A DNA stretch of 64,000 nt from SZUA-38 sp965212525 (lineage in GTDB: Bacteria; Pseudomonadota; Gammaproteobacteria; Xanthomonadales; SZUA-38), in NCBI GenBank assembly GCA_965212525.1, contig CBDBVC010000005.1, positions 13,404-77,403 on the forward strand, written 5' to 3'. The stretch's first letter is position 1. Each line of letters begins with the position of its first letter. The translations under genes and the position numbers were made by a program. Below, piece by piece: positions 18,077 through 26,778 of the stretch. The notes under the pieces were generated by a model. The model was not told where the DNA came from. It worked only from the letters and a program-made list of their open reading frames with translations, and searched no databases.

Positions 18077-18904
18077 TCAACGCAAGCGCGGCTTTGCGGT
18101 CACACCCACCTGATGTCGCGGGAAGGCATCGGCGTCGATGGTGTCCAGATAGGCGTGCCAGGCGGCGTGGCCGAGTACCGGCAGAATGACGACAAGGCCT
18201 ACACAGAGCGTCAGCAGGCCTATCACCAGGCCGCCCACGGCAATCGTCAGCCACAGGATCATCACCAGACGGTTTCGCAGCACGGCGTTGATGGAGGTGA
18301 CGACAGCGGTCATGGCATCCACCTTGCGGTGCACGATCATCGGCAGTGAATAGGCACTGGCCGAGAAGGTGATGGCGACAAAGATGGCACCCACCACGCT
18401 GCCGACAGTGAGAAAGGTGATCAGGTCGGCCGGGTTGACCTCGTCATAGGCCGGAAAGAAGACATGCACCATGGCACCGGCACGCGCCCACACCAGAAAG
18501 ATGATCAGCAGCACGATGGCGAGAAACATCTGGCTGCCCAGATAACGCTTGAATCCGGCCCGCAGTGCCCGCCGCAGCGAGACGGGTTCGTCCCGTTCCA
18601 GTTGTGCGCTGATGGCATACAGGCCAATGCACGTGAGTGGGGCGACGAACACGAAACCGCCCATGATCACCAGAGCAAAGCCGAAGCTGCCGTAATACCA
18701 GGCAGCGATGCACACGGCAGCGGTGATCAGCGCCATGAACAGGCCATAGACCAGACTGGCCCGCCAGGCATGCCTGAAATCTGCCCAGCCTGCCTTCAGC
18801 CATCTTGCAGGTGCGGCAAGCTCGAGCGTTCGACAGGGTGCAACAAATGGCAGTTCGGTACTGCTCTCCGGTGTGTGCTGTTGATTCAAATCTCTCCCCT
18901 CCAT
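18077..18904 (-). CDS. DUF2189 family inner-membrane protein
   Basis: A 275-residue protein with a polar N-terminus (about 40 residues), then APARWLKAGWADFRHAWRAS, which is typical of DUF2189 (COG5473), followed by five or six membrane helices (for example FALVIMGGFVFVAPLTCIGLYA and VIGLLTLCVGLVVILPVLGHA). The C-terminal motif PVLGHAAWHAYLD is also characteristic. The function of the family is not established; homologues sit near cytochrome oxidase genes in some bacteria, but nothing of the sort is nearby. Convergent with the 16429 gene (19-base gap). Confidence 0.8.
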   Translation of the reverse strand: MEGRDLNQQHTPESSTELPFVAPCRTLELAAPARWLKAGWADFRHAWRASLVYGLFMALITAAVCIAAWYYGSFGFALVIMGGFVFVAPLTCIGLYAISAQLERDEPVSLRRALRAGFKRYLGSQMFLAIVLLIIFLVWARAGAMVHVFFPAYDEVNPADLITFLTVGSVVGAIFVAITFSASAYSLPMIVHRKVDAMTAVVTSINAVLRNRLVMILWLTIAVGGLVIGLLTLCVGLVVILPVLGHAAWHAYLDTIDADAFPRHQVGVTAKPRLR

Positions 18905-19274
18905 TGATTATGGCCTGCCCGTGTTTGTCTGATTCTTCAGCCATGAATCTAACCTTTCAGTCTACGGCGATGACGAAGTCAGGCAATCCGTATAAACCGC
19001 AAAATTCACCACTCGAACCCACGGATTCCACGGAGTGAGGCGGCGTGATCTGGTTGATATATTGTCGCGCATTGGAGCACTGATTCTTTCGTCCCGAAGC
19101 GCCCGAAACCAGAATGCTGTATTACAAGGACAAAATGTTTCGAGGGCACCTGTCGGTTGTTGAAACAGCAGGTATTTCAGCTCACTGATGAATCAGGTGC
19201 ACCAGGCCTGCTTGATCGAAACAGTGATCAGGCGGCTCAACAGATTCAACAATAGTCAACCAAGAGGTGGTGAC
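18905..19274. other. Intergenic region between the DUF2189 and OmpW-like genes
   Basis: About 370 bases between divergent genes; presumably carries both promoters. No further gene, repeat or clear hairpin seen. Confidence 0.4.
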
Positions 19275-19958
19275 ATGAAAAACTACTCAAGAATCGTCAT
19301 GGCGATAATTGGCCTTGTACTGGTGATGCCTGCAGCTCAGGCACTGGAGAAGGGCGACTGGATTCTCGATATACGGCCGGCGACGGTTTCGCCCAATGAT
19401 GACAGCAGCCTTATTTTCCTGGATGGTGCGCCGCTGGATGGCACCGGTGTGAAGCTGAACAGTGACCAGACCCTGGATATCTCTCTGGCCTACATGTTTA
19501 CCGACAACTGGGCCGTTCAGGTGCTGGCTGACGTCAGTTCCGAGCATGACGCCCGTGCATTCGGTCTGGGAGCCGTGGGTGTGCCCGATGGCACCAAGGT
19601 ACTGAGCTCTCGCGTATTGCCACCCACCGTGTTCATGCAGTACCAGTTCAACCCCAAGGGCAAGGTTCGTCCCTTTGCCGGTCTGGGTCTGAACTACACA
19701 ATGTTCATCAGCGATGACCTGACCGACGCCGCCGTCAGCGTGCTCGGTGCCTCTGATCTGGACATGGACAGCTCTGTCGGGCTGGCTGGCCAGTTCGGCA
19801 TCGATTTCGACATCGGCCGGGAATGGTTCCTGAGTGTGGATGCAAAGTACATCGATATCGACACCGAAGCCTCCTTCAACACCTCACTGGGCCGCGTCAA
19901 TGTGGATGTGGATATCGACCCCTGGGTGTTCGCCGTGGGCTTCGGCAAGGCGTTCTGA
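19275..19958 (+). CDS. ompW: OmpW-family outer-membrane protein
   Basis: A 227-residue protein with a signal peptide (1-23, ending PAAQALE). The mature chain is an 8-stranded barrel of OmpW type: GDWILDIRPATVSPND at the N-terminus, FTDNWAVQVLADVS, the family motif LPPTVFMQYQFNPKGKVRPF, then AGLGLNYT, and a C-terminal aromatic residue (VGFGKAF) for outer-membrane assembly. OmpW proteins pass small hydrophobic molecules. The ATG at 19275, preceded by GAGGTGG, is chosen over 19188, which would place 29 extra residues before the signal peptide. A strong terminator follows directly. Confidence 0.88.
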   Translation: MKNYSRIVMAIIGLVLVMPAAQALEKGDWILDIRPATVSPNDDSSLIFLDGAPLDGTGVKLNSDQTLDISLAYMFTDNWAVQVLADVSSEHDARAFGLGAVGVPDGTKVLSSRVLPPTVFMQYQFNPKGKVRPFAGLGLNYTMFISDDLTDAAVSVLGASDLDMDSSVGLAGQFGIDFDIGREWFLSVDAKYIDIDTEASFNTSLGRVNVDVDIDPWVFAVGFGKAF

Positions 19959-19991
19959 TCTGAACGCTGATCAATAGCTTCAATCCTCCAC

Positions 19992-20020
19992 AAATCCGGG
20001 TCAGATGGCCCGGATTTTTT
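19992..20020 (+). terminator. Rho-independent terminator of the OmpW-like gene
   Basis: A 9-base perfect stem, AAATCCGGG (19992-20000) with CCCGGATTT (20009-20017), loop TCAGATGG, and a T tract. Confidence 0.85.
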
Positions 20021-20361
20021 ATTGCTTGAACACACATCACCCTGAAAGTGGTTCAACAAACGCCTGTTCTGACCAGGGCACGCAGTGAAGGGTTCTCACC
20101 TGCCGACATCACCGATCACACAGAATGCAGGAACTCAAAGGTTTGACGGAAAGATACCAACAAGGCGCTTCATTGACTATGTACCTTTGAGACACTCAGG
20201 TTGGGTAAAGGCAAGATAGAGGGGGATTGCTGCATTTAGTGTGCATTTGAATGGATTTGAGTGCAAGATAAGCGCCAAGTAGATATTTCAGCACTACTCC
20301 TCATCATGTACTATGCCGATTCTGCATAGTACGATAACAGGCGAATCAACCTAATACACTG
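20021..20361. other. Left flank of the cassette array with a 9-base perfect palindrome
   Basis: No gene seen. The only clear signal is GTACTATGC (20308-20316) inverted as GCATAGTAC (20324-20332) around CGATTCT. It lies about 30 bases before the first recombination-like core (GTTATAA, 20361) and could be an operator, or part of a degenerate att region. No integrase gene is present in this flank. Confidence 0.4.
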
Positions 20362-20650
20362 TTATAAGGCTCTGCTCTAAGGGCTTTTAGCTTTGGAGTT
20401 TATTGCTCCGTAGCTAAGTAAAATAAGAATGGCAGCATCAAAATGTTGCTTGGTAGTAGCAAGTAAGAATTAGTTTTCCGGCTATCTCGGTGTTGGGCAT
20501 CGGCATTACTTCTAGGTTTGTATTGTTTGTTCTTCGCGGGATAGCAAAGTTTGGTGGTTGCGGGTTGTTTGGAATTCTTGCGGTCGCAACCTAAAAGTAA
20601 GGTGGCGCTGGGGCGCCACATCGTAGTGGTCTAAGGGTAAGTTTGTCGCC

Positions 20651-20779
20651 GTTATAACAAGCTCAGCCAACATCGCCCCTTTGGGGCTGGACCTCCGTTC
20701 CGGTGTTTTTTTGTGTTTTAACGCTTACGCTAACACAATAAAACACCTCCACTGCGGCCGTTGCTGCAGGGCGTTAAGT
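20651..20779 (+). other. attC site 1
   Basis: Opens GTTATAACAAGCTCAGCC and closes GCTGCAGGGCGTTAAGT; R' box GTTAAGT at 20773-20779. The arms pair imperfectly (CTCAGCCAAC against the complement of GTTGCTGCAG). The variable central part is itself a hairpin (GGTGTTTT ... AAAACACC). Confidence 0.8.
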
Positions 20780-20785
20780 TTTTGA

Positions 20786-21148
20786 ATGATGAAATACACA
20801 AACTATGAAGAATTAATGAAGTTTGCTTTGGCAGAGGCTGATACATTTAGTCTTGTATGGAGAAACTTCGCTTTTGAGCAGACAGCCTTTGATCTATTAG
20901 AGAGCCTCTCTAATTGGCTAATATCTGATTACAGTAGTTCATCTTGGCCGGGTACAGAGTTGTATGGAGAAAAGGCTAGAGTTAAAACCTATGAAGTAAA
21001 CACAAAGACAATAGAAATACTCAGTTGTGTAACTTCTGTATACGAATGGCAATCTCCGCGTTACCCAGAAGATCTAGCCTTTTATCGAGGTAAAAAGGTA
21101 ATTTTCGGCTCTATCGCGCATGAGGGAGAATCGTGGTTTGAAACTTAA
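20786..21148 (+). CDS. Integron cassette protein, unknown function
   Basis: A 120-residue soluble protein, AT-rich codon use, beginning seven bases after the cut site of attC1 and ending inside attC2 (its TAA is part of the R'' box), which is the usual tight packing of a cassette. No domain recognised; Trp- and Glu-rich, with a C-terminal EGESWFET. With so short a leader it must be read by transcription through the array. Many cassette proteins are of this small acidic type. Confidence 0.7.
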   Translation: MMKYTNYEELMKFALAEADTFSLVWRNFAFEQTAFDLLESLSNWLISDYSSSSWPGTELYGEKARVKTYEVNTKTIEILSCVTSVYEWQSPRYPEDLAFYRGKKVIFGSIAHEGESWFET

Positions 21149-21256
21149 CAAACTCAGCAAGAGGGACCTCCGCTCCGGCGCTCGTTTTTGTATTGGTCGC
21201 TACGCTTATACAAAAACAATCGCCTCCACTGCGGCCCCTTCTGCAGGGCGTTATAC
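21143..21256 (+). other. attC site 2
   Basis: Opens ACTTAACAAACTCAGC (R'' fits RYYYAAC) and closes CTGCAGGGCGTTATAC; R' GTTATAC at 21250-21256. The arms GCAAGAGGGACC and GGCCCCTTCTGC pair imperfectly. Shares CCTCC.CTGCGGCC with attC1, so the two sites are related. Confidence 0.8.
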
Positions 21257-21268
21257 GTGGACGATTGA

Positions 21269-21640
21269 ATGAGTGGCTTTCACTTAGTCGCAGACCTCGA
21301 GGCGAATCATCGCCGGTTCGTGGAGCGGGTTCGAGAACATGGCGAAGTCTGGGGTATTCGGGGAAAAGAAGGCATCCTCGTATTCCCCTCCAACCATGTA
21401 GAAGATACTTGGGTTTATCCTTTTTGGTCAGATCATGCGTACGCTAAGAGACATTGCGCTGGAGCCGATAGAGATCCATTCGTCATCGAGTTCGATAGCT
21501 TCATTGACGCATGGCTCCAAGGGCTCCACAACGACGGCCATCTTGTCGGCACCAACTGGAATGCCGACATGGCTGGCCTAGAACTTGAGCCGTATGAACT
21601 CGCCATCGAATTGTGCCCGGAGGCAATCGGTGGCGTATAA
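21269..21640 (+). CDS. DUF2750 family cassette protein
   Basis: A 123-residue protein that fits DUF2750: FVERVREHGEVWGIRGKEG, VYPFWSDHAYAKRHC, FDSFIDAWLQGLHNDG and LVGTNWNADMAGLELEP. Members are small cytosolic proteins of unknown function, often found in integron cassettes. It starts 12 bases after the attC2 cut site and its TAA overlaps the R'' box of attC3. Confidence 0.8.
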   Translation: MSGFHLVADLEANHRRFVERVREHGEVWGIRGKEGILVFPSNHVEDTWVYPFWSDHAYAKRHCAGADRDPFVIEFDSFIDAWLQGLHNDGHLVGTNWNADMAGLELEPYELAIELCPEAIGGV

Positions 21641-21733
21641 CAAATCGCTCAACCTGACGCCTTTTTCGCTGCTCGCGAAAAAAGTGCATTCCGCGGCACA
21701 GCCGCTCCATCGCAGGTTAGCTCAGCGTTATGT
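21635..21733 (+). other. attC site 3
   Basis: Opens GTATAACAAATCGCTCAACC and closes GGTTAGCTCAGCGTTATGT; R' GTTATGT at 21727-21733. The arms GCTCAACCTG and CAGGTTAGCTC pair with the single extrahelical base expected of attC. The centre carries TTTTTCGCTGCTCGCGAAAAA, a strong inner hairpin. Confidence 0.85.
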
Positions 21734-21743
21734 GTAATCGTTT

Positions 21744-22100
21744 ATGCCAAACGTAGAAATATATATTGAGGATGTAGAAGAAGTTTCTCTTATGGAATGG
21801 ATTTCTAGCGTGCTGGAAGAGGTCGCTGAAGTTCAGAGAGAGGACGATATGGTCATCCTGTCTGGAGTCTATGAGAAATCTGTGATTCCGGTTATTGTTC
21901 AGAAAAATGTCGAAGATCTTAATTTAACCGGGGTTTGGTTCAATTCAGAGGTCACGCCCTGGGCGTCGGATATGGACTGCGCTAGAGAAGCGCATAGGGC
22001 GCTGAGAAAAACAGTCCAATGCGATCCAGGAGATGATTATCCTCACCCTGATCAATTTATGGAAATCTCCGAGAACGGCGAAAGACTTCTTACTATTTAA
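21744..22100 (+). CDS. Integron cassette protein, unknown function
   Basis: A 118-residue acidic protein starting ATG 21744, ten bases after the attC3 cut. Opens MPNVEIYIEDVEEVSL and has a two-part alpha/beta character; no recognised domain, signal peptide or membrane helix. Its stop TAA lies in ATTTAAC (22095-22101), a good R'' box, again as in a normal cassette. Confidence 0.65.
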   Translation: MPNVEIYIEDVEEVSLMEWISSVLEEVAEVQREDDMVILSGVYEKSVIPVIVQKNVEDLNLTGVWFNSEVTPWASDMDCAREAHRALRKTVQCDPGDDYPHPDQFMEISENGERLLTI

Positions 22101-22217
22101 CCGAATAAAACAACTAACCAGGCTATCTACCGCCCTCCATTTCCGTAGCTTGCCTTTTGTGCTTGTTAGCAGAAAGATCCAATTTACGATATTTATCCTG
22201 TCATAATGGCGTTAAGT
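22095..22217 (+). other. Possible degenerate terminal attC site
   Basis: ATTTAAC (22095-22101) is a good R'' box, and GGCGTTAAGT (22208-22217) repeats the closing box of attC1. The arms between pair poorly. Alternatively a short site runs from AACTAACCAGGC (about 22112) to GCTTGTTAGCA (about 22171). Either way this is the right end of the array, nine bases before the stop of the next chromosomal gene. Confidence 0.45.
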
Positions 22218-22225
22218 TTCCATAC

Positions 22226-23659
22226 TCACACCAGCACCGGATCATCCAGTGTGCGCATGACTTCGTGTTGCCTGGCCTGTTGCCAGCGGCCGGCGGTGAA
22301 GTCGGGTACTTTCATGCGCTGACTGCCGTGAGCTACCGAGAGTTCGGACAAGGGTGTGACGGCACTCCAGATGACGCCATCGTAGACGTTGTGATCCAGC
22401 GCGACGCCCAGGTTCAGGCAGGTGACAAGCCGGTACATCATGACAAAATCCATACCGCCGTGGCCCTGTCTGTAGTTTTCGCTGATCCGCTTCAGGGTGT
22501 TGATCATCGGATGCCGGTAGCGATCCCTGTACTCACGGTACTGTTCCTCTGTCAACCAGCGGTGACCGGAGAAATGCAATTCGTTCTTGTCATCAATGTA
22601 CAGGCGACTGGGGTAGCCCTGATGCACGGCATCGGTGCCAACCAGCTTGTTGAGCCGGGAATAGGGGCTGCCGGTATGGACATCGAACTGCATCATGACG
22701 GTTTTGCCCTGATGGGTTCGGATCAGTGTGGTGTTCATGTCGCCGCATCGGATACTGGTATGCGGTGACTGCACCTTGCGAGCGGTTTCGCTGAGGGCAC
22801 GTTCCCTTGAACTCATGGAGGTCAGGTGTGAGAAGTTGTCACCGCGACCAATGCCAAGGTACTGACTGATCGGGCCGAGTCCGTGTGTGGTGTAGAAATT
22901 GCCGTCACGGCTCTTGTGATGTTCTATGCGCCACTGGTTTTCGTAATAGGTCTCGCTGAGCAGGTGCTTTCTGAGGTCATGTATGTAGGCGCCTTCGGCA
23001 TGCGTCAGGTCACCAAACACGCCGTTTTCCACCATGTTCAGCACCCACAGTTCTTCATCGTTGTAGCAGCAGTTCTCGATCATGATGCAATGCTTTCGGG
23101 TCTGTTCGGCCGTTTCGATCAATGCCCAGCAGTCGTCGATGGTATAGGCAATCGGCACCTCACAGGCCACATGCTTTCCGTGGTTCATGGCCTCAAGACA
23201 CATGGGTGTGTGCAGCGCCCACGGGGTTGCGATGAGTATCAGATCCAGATCGTCACGTTTGACCAGGTTCTTCCAGTCGTGCTCGTCCTTGCAGTAGGTG
23301 CTTGGTTTATTCCCCTTGCTGACTGGCATTTGCTCGATCAGCGCGTCTGCCTTGTGCTGCCTGAGGTCAGACACGGCGACCAGCTCAGCGCGATCGTGTT
23401 CAATCAGCCAGGTAAGCATCTGTGAGAGTGTATTGCCGCGGTTGCCTGCACCGATCAGGCCGATGCGGACCGTTTCGATGGCATCGGCCGTCAGCCCGGT
23501 GGCACTGCCGTTGACGTTTCGAGCCACGCTGTCGAGAGCCTGTTCGGTCACCTCGGTATCGGCTGCAGAAAACGCGCGCATGGGGGAGGAGATCAGGGCT
23601 GAGGCGCCAACCAGGGATTGCAGAAACTGTTTTCTGTTCACGGTCATTGTCCATCGCAT
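22226..23659 (-). CDS. Gfo/Idh/MocA-family oxidoreductase, glycoside hydrolase family 109-like
   Basis: A 477-residue exported enzyme. The N-terminus (NRKQFLQSLVGASALIS) resembles a secretion signal of the Tat-dependent GH109 group, though only one Arg is present. A Rossmann domain follows with VRIGLIGAGNRGNT (about 64-77), then CEVPIAYTIDDCW, EHHKSRDGNFYTTHGLGPIS and YLGIGRGDNFSHLTSMSS, closely matching GH109 alpha-N-acetylgalactosaminidases, which use enzyme-bound NAD+ to open the glycosidic bond by a redox-elimination route. A sugar-processing role in the periplasm is likely; the exact glycan is not. Start ATG 23659; an ATG at 23647 is also possible. Confidence 0.85.
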   Translation of the reverse strand: MRWTMTVNRKQFLQSLVGASALISSPMRAFSAADTEVTEQALDSVARNVNGSATGLTADAIETVRIGLIGAGNRGNTLSQMLTWLIEHDRAELVAVSDLRQHKADALIEQMPVSKGNKPSTYCKDEHDWKNLVKRDDLDLILIATPWALHTPMCLEAMNHGKHVACEVPIAYTIDDCWALIETAEQTRKHCIMIENCCYNDEELWVLNMVENGVFGDLTHAEGAYIHDLRKHLLSETYYENQWRIEHHKSRDGNFYTTHGLGPISQYLGIGRGDNFSHLTSMSSRERALSETARKVQSPHTSIRCGDMNTTLIRTHQGKTVMMQFDVHTGSPYSRLNKLVGTDAVHQGYPSRLYIDDKNELHFSGHRWLTEEQYREYRDRYRHPMINTLKRISENYRQGHGGMDFVMMYRLVTCLNLGVALDHNVYDGVIWSAVTPLSELSVAHGSQRMKVPDFTAGRWQQARQHEVMRTLDDPVLV

Positions 23660-23805
23660 CGAAAGATTCCGGGATCTTAGACCCCGCTCATGGCCTGGGT
23701 CAATTCAGGGCATATGACGCTATGGCGGCTTTCTGCTAGACTCGTGCCGCGTTGGGGAAGCCGGCGAGTCGAAAACATCCAAACACTTTGAGGGGAGTGG
23801 CTATC

Positions 23806-25392
23806 GTGAAAATTCTCTATACAGCGTTGTGCTGTCTGTTCATTACGGCCGTCAAGGCACAGACTGGCGGGGTGACATGGCCAACACCACCGGATGCCTG
23901 TACCTATGAATCGCATCCGGGTGAACTGATCTGGACTGGTGGTACTCATAACGGTAACCACGATATTGTTCGCCATCCGTCAACCAGCCCGCGACGACCT
24001 GCTGGAATAGTTTTTGTCATCAATGCCAACGGATATACCAGCCTGGACTATCATGCGCTTGCCATTCATTACGCGCGTCAGGGGTTTCTGGTCAAGTTGC
24101 ACCAGCGTGATTCGGCCGAACTGGAGGTTGATGATGCCATCATTGATCTGCTGACACTGTTCAACGAGTTTCAGATTCATTCCAGCACGCCTGTGGCTCT
24201 GGTGGGCCACAGCAAGGGTGGTGGCACGGTGATCGAGATGGCCCGCCAGTTCGAGACCTGGTTGCCTGGCATCAATCTGGCCGCGGTGATCAGCATTGCT
24301 CCCAATGTGGGCGTCGGTGATGAGGTCACCGGTTTCTCGGGCTCACTGGATACGGCTTATCTGGCCATGTACGGCAGTCAGGACGAGGATATGCAGGGCA
24401 TGTCCGGCTTGCCCAGAGAAGGGTTTGCCGGTTATGACCGTGTCGGGTCCGAGCAGAGTACGGCCTGCAATGAGCCAGGCTGTCTGATCTTCAATCCTCC
24501 TCCGGCAATCACCAGATCCATGGTGTATGTCTACGGTGCGGATCATGGCGGATTTGTTGGTCATGAAGGTAAAACAACCTGGAGTACAGCGACGGGTAAC
24601 CTGAATCTCAACGATTACCTCAGCGTGGATGATCAGTTGTGCATCGGCAAGGCTTACACCACTGGATTCTTGCGCTGGCATCTTCTGGGTGATGATGACT
24701 ACAGCGTCATGTTCCAGAACGACTGGCGACCACCATCGATCGAAGCCATCCAGACGGCCGAGCCGGATTACAATTGCCACTTCAATGGCCAGTGCGGCGC
24801 GGCCGGTCGCGACCTGCGGCTGTTCACGCAATACAGCGCCGCCCGGCGCAAGGTGCTGACCAACTTCGAATCGTTCGTGGGCCTGCAGCCCATGTCGGGT
24901 GTGAGCGCCGCACGTGTCGATGCCCATGCCAGTAACCTGAAATCACGTCACGAGAGCCGCGTACTGAGGGCACAGTGGAACTATTCGAACCAGTGGAAGC
25001 GACTGCGGATCACGTTGCCGGGTTCTCAGCCACAGGGAATCGATTCGTTTGATGCCCTGAGCCTGCGCATGGGCCGCTTCAAGCAGGGCAGTGCCTTTAT
25101 TGACTGGACACGATCGACCTCACCCTGGATCGGACTGGCAGATGATCAGGGCGGCGTGGCTTATGCACGCCTTGGCACCTATGCCGACATACCGGTGCCG
25201 GATGCCCGGGGCAATGATGATCTGGGTACTGACAGCGATCCCGGTCACCTGCACATGCGCACGATCATCATCCCGCTTGATCATCTTTCCAGTGTTAATC
25301 TGGAGCGTGTCAGGCACGTTGACCTGTGGTTCCGCTACCGCACCTGGGGCGATGTCATCGTCGACAACATTGAGGCGATTCGCTACGACTGA
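23806..25392 (+). CDS. Secreted alpha/beta hydrolase
   Basis: A 528-residue protein with a signal peptide (VKILYTALCCLFITAVKAQ) and a strong ribosome-binding site (GAGGGGAG) before GTG 23806, which is preferred to the ATG at 23752. The hydrolase core has VIVFVINANGYTSLDYHALA-like topology, the nucleophile elbow VGHSKGGG (Ser136) and YGADHGGF with a candidate catalytic His. The C-terminal ~150 residues (LRITLPGSQPQG, IDSFDALSLRMG, DLWFRYRTWGDVIVDNIE) look like a carbohydrate-binding-type beta-sandwich. It is probably a periplasmic or extracellular esterase or amidase; the substrate is unknown. The stop is 13 bases before the 25406 gene. Confidence 0.75.
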   Translation: MKILYTALCCLFITAVKAQTGGVTWPTPPDACTYESHPGELIWTGGTHNGNHDIVRHPSTSPRRPAGIVFVINANGYTSLDYHALAIHYARQGFLVKLHQRDSAELEVDDAIIDLLTLFNEFQIHSSTPVALVGHSKGGGTVIEMARQFETWLPGINLAAVISIAPNVGVGDEVTGFSGSLDTAYLAMYGSQDEDMQGMSGLPREGFAGYDRVGSEQSTACNEPGCLIFNPPPAITRSMVYVYGADHGGFVGHEGKTTWSTATGNLNLNDYLSVDDQLCIGKAYTTGFLRWHLLGDDDYSVMFQNDWRPPSIEAIQTAEPDYNCHFNGQCGAAGRDLRLFTQYSAARRKVLTNFESFVGLQPMSGVSAARVDAHASNLKSRHESRVLRAQWNYSNQWKRLRITLPGSQPQGIDSFDALSLRMGRFKQGSAFIDWTRSTSPWIGLADDQGGVAYARLGTYADIPVPDARGNDDLGTDSDPGHLHMRTIIIPLDHLSSVNLERVRHVDLWFRYRTWGDVIVDNIEAIRYD

Positions 25393-25405
25393 ATGAGGCT
25401 TGTTG

Positions 25406-25855
25406 ATGAATACCAGAGATAATCGGATCGAACCGACCATCGGTGCGGTCGATGGTGTTGTGCCGGAAATCCAGGCCCCGCGCCTGCCACCTCGGAACAA
25501 CAGCCTGATGATCACGTCGCTTGTGATACACGCCGTAGCAGGGCTGGTCTGGTTTGCCACACTGGTGGCGGTAATGATTCCCAACCTGACCAGTGTGTCG
25601 ATTGATGCCGAATTTCACTGGATGTCGCTGCTGTTTTTCGGCCTGTCGCTACTCAACCTGGTCGTGCCATTGCTGGCCTTGCGTTTTCAGCGCCAGCTTC
25701 GCTCGGCGTACGCACTGTCACTGTTCAGCGCAATTTTCCTGCTCATCTTTCTGCGTAATACACCACTGGGAATCGCGTTGATACTGACGCTACTGATCGC
25801 GGCCGGCGTGCAACGTGTCGTCTTGCGGCGTGTCAGTTTCTTCAGTGGAAAGTAG
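25406..25855 (+). CDS. Small membrane protein of unknown function
   Basis: A 149-residue protein with four predicted membrane helices (about 37-60, 68-88, 93-110 and 113-135). ATG 25406 has GAGG seven bases upstream and is chosen over the TTG at 25400. It follows the secreted hydrolase by 13 bases and is probably co-transcribed with it. No family recognised. Confidence 0.65.
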   Translation: MNTRDNRIEPTIGAVDGVVPEIQAPRLPPRNNSLMITSLVIHAVAGLVWFATLVAVMIPNLTSVSIDAEFHWMSLLFFGLSLLNLVVPLLALRFQRQLRSAYALSLFSAIFLLIFLRNTPLGIALILTLLIAAGVQRVVLRRVSFFSGK

Positions 25856-26033
25856 TCAGCCTGAGTTGTTCATGCACTCTTGATCAACATTGGAAGATTC
25901 CAGAAGTTACTGATTTTCATGTACTTTTCACACAGGTTGCCCTTCGTGCTCAATGCGGCTGAATCGCTTGCCACAGGCTGAAACATTGCAGAGAATCGAT
26001 GCGGGGGGAAGATAAAGACCGAACCGTGTGGAG

Positions 26034-26717
26034 ATGATGATGACTGCCTTTCGCCTCAAGCTGACTGTTTTGCTCCTTTGACTGATACTGTCGAATACGA
26101 TGGCCCAGGAGACAGATTATTCACCCGCCCGGTTTGCAGCTGGCGTGGAATCGTTCGCTGAAAGCATTCCATTCCCGAGCGCGCAGCGGGACTTTCCCGC
26201 AATCCTTTTCTGTTCCGTACTGGTCGAGAGCGCCGGATCGGCAGGTGAGCGGCATTGCATTGGCAATACAGCCGGGAGTGAGTCGCTGGCCAGAAGTGTG
26301 GAAGATTTGCTCTCGCAGCAGGCCTACACGCCGGCAGTGATCGGTGGCAGCCGCCAGGACGCACGCATGGCCTTCAGTGTCTATTTCATCAGTGATGATG
26401 CCGGTGATGATGTGCTGGTGATACCAAATCTGGGGCTCAATCGTGATCAGCATGGCATGAACTACAGTGCACCGCAGGGGCACGACTTTCCGACGACCAT
26501 CGACAGCGGCTGTTCGAAAGATTTCACCACGGTGATTGAACTGACCGTCAGTCGCAAGGGGGAGGCGATGAGGGTTGCCGCCAGGCCCACACCCACGCGT
26601 GACCGTTGCCTCAGAAAACTGCTGTCCTATGTCAGAAACACCCAGTACATCCCGGCGATGAGCAATGGCAAGCCAGTGGATGCACGACATTACGAGGTGT
26701 TTTCAGCAGCCAACTGA
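26034..26717 (+). pseudogene. Secreted protein gene with a stop codon inside the signal peptide
   Basis: From ATG 26034 (or 26040) the frame reads MTAFRLKLTVLLL, then TGA (26079-26081), then LILSNTMAQETDY. Without the stop this is a normal signal peptide with cleavage before ETD. The rest of the gene (205 codons from ATG 26100) is undamaged, with six cysteines and a C-terminal repeat-like part (LLSYVRNTQYIPAM) resembling a TonB C-terminal-like fold. An ATG exists after the stop at 26100, but a product started there lacks a secretion signal and would stay in the cytoplasm. It may be a real nonsense mutation or a base-call error. Function unknown. Confidence 0.65.
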
Positions 26718-26778
26718 GCGAACCTGCTGCGGTGACCGGGATCACGCCGTCAGATTGTGACGGCTCAGTTGCTGTACT

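Larger units (their letters stand above)
20362..22217 (+). mobile_element. Integrase-less integron cassette array (CALIN) with at least three attC sites
   Basis: Three short AT-rich genes in the same orientation are separated by imperfect palindromes of 99-129 bases. Each palindrome opens with TATAAC/TTAAC and closes with GCGTTA, the hallmarks of attC sites (R'' and R' boxes with the GTT cut site). A cassette without a convincing plus-strand gene occupies about 20362-20779; it has only a 73-codon minus-strand frame (20400-20621) of doubtful reality. The array sits between ordinary chromosomal genes; no intI is found within the window, so it is a cluster of attC sites lacking integrase, or the end of an integron whose integrase lies far away. 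Confidence 0.8.

Noticed and set aside
20400..20621. 73-codon minus-strand frame in the first cassette
   Set aside because: Opposite to cassette orientation and without a ribosome-binding site. Left out as a gene, though mentioned with the array.
22157..22768. Plus-strand frame of 203 codons opposite the GH109-like gene
   Set aside because: Overlaps the 3' half of a strongly coding gene on the other strand; starts within the attC region; no family.
26079..26081. Selenocysteine reading of the TGA in the 26 kb gene
   Set aside because: It lies in the hydrophobic core of a signal peptide, with no SECIS-like hairpin after it.
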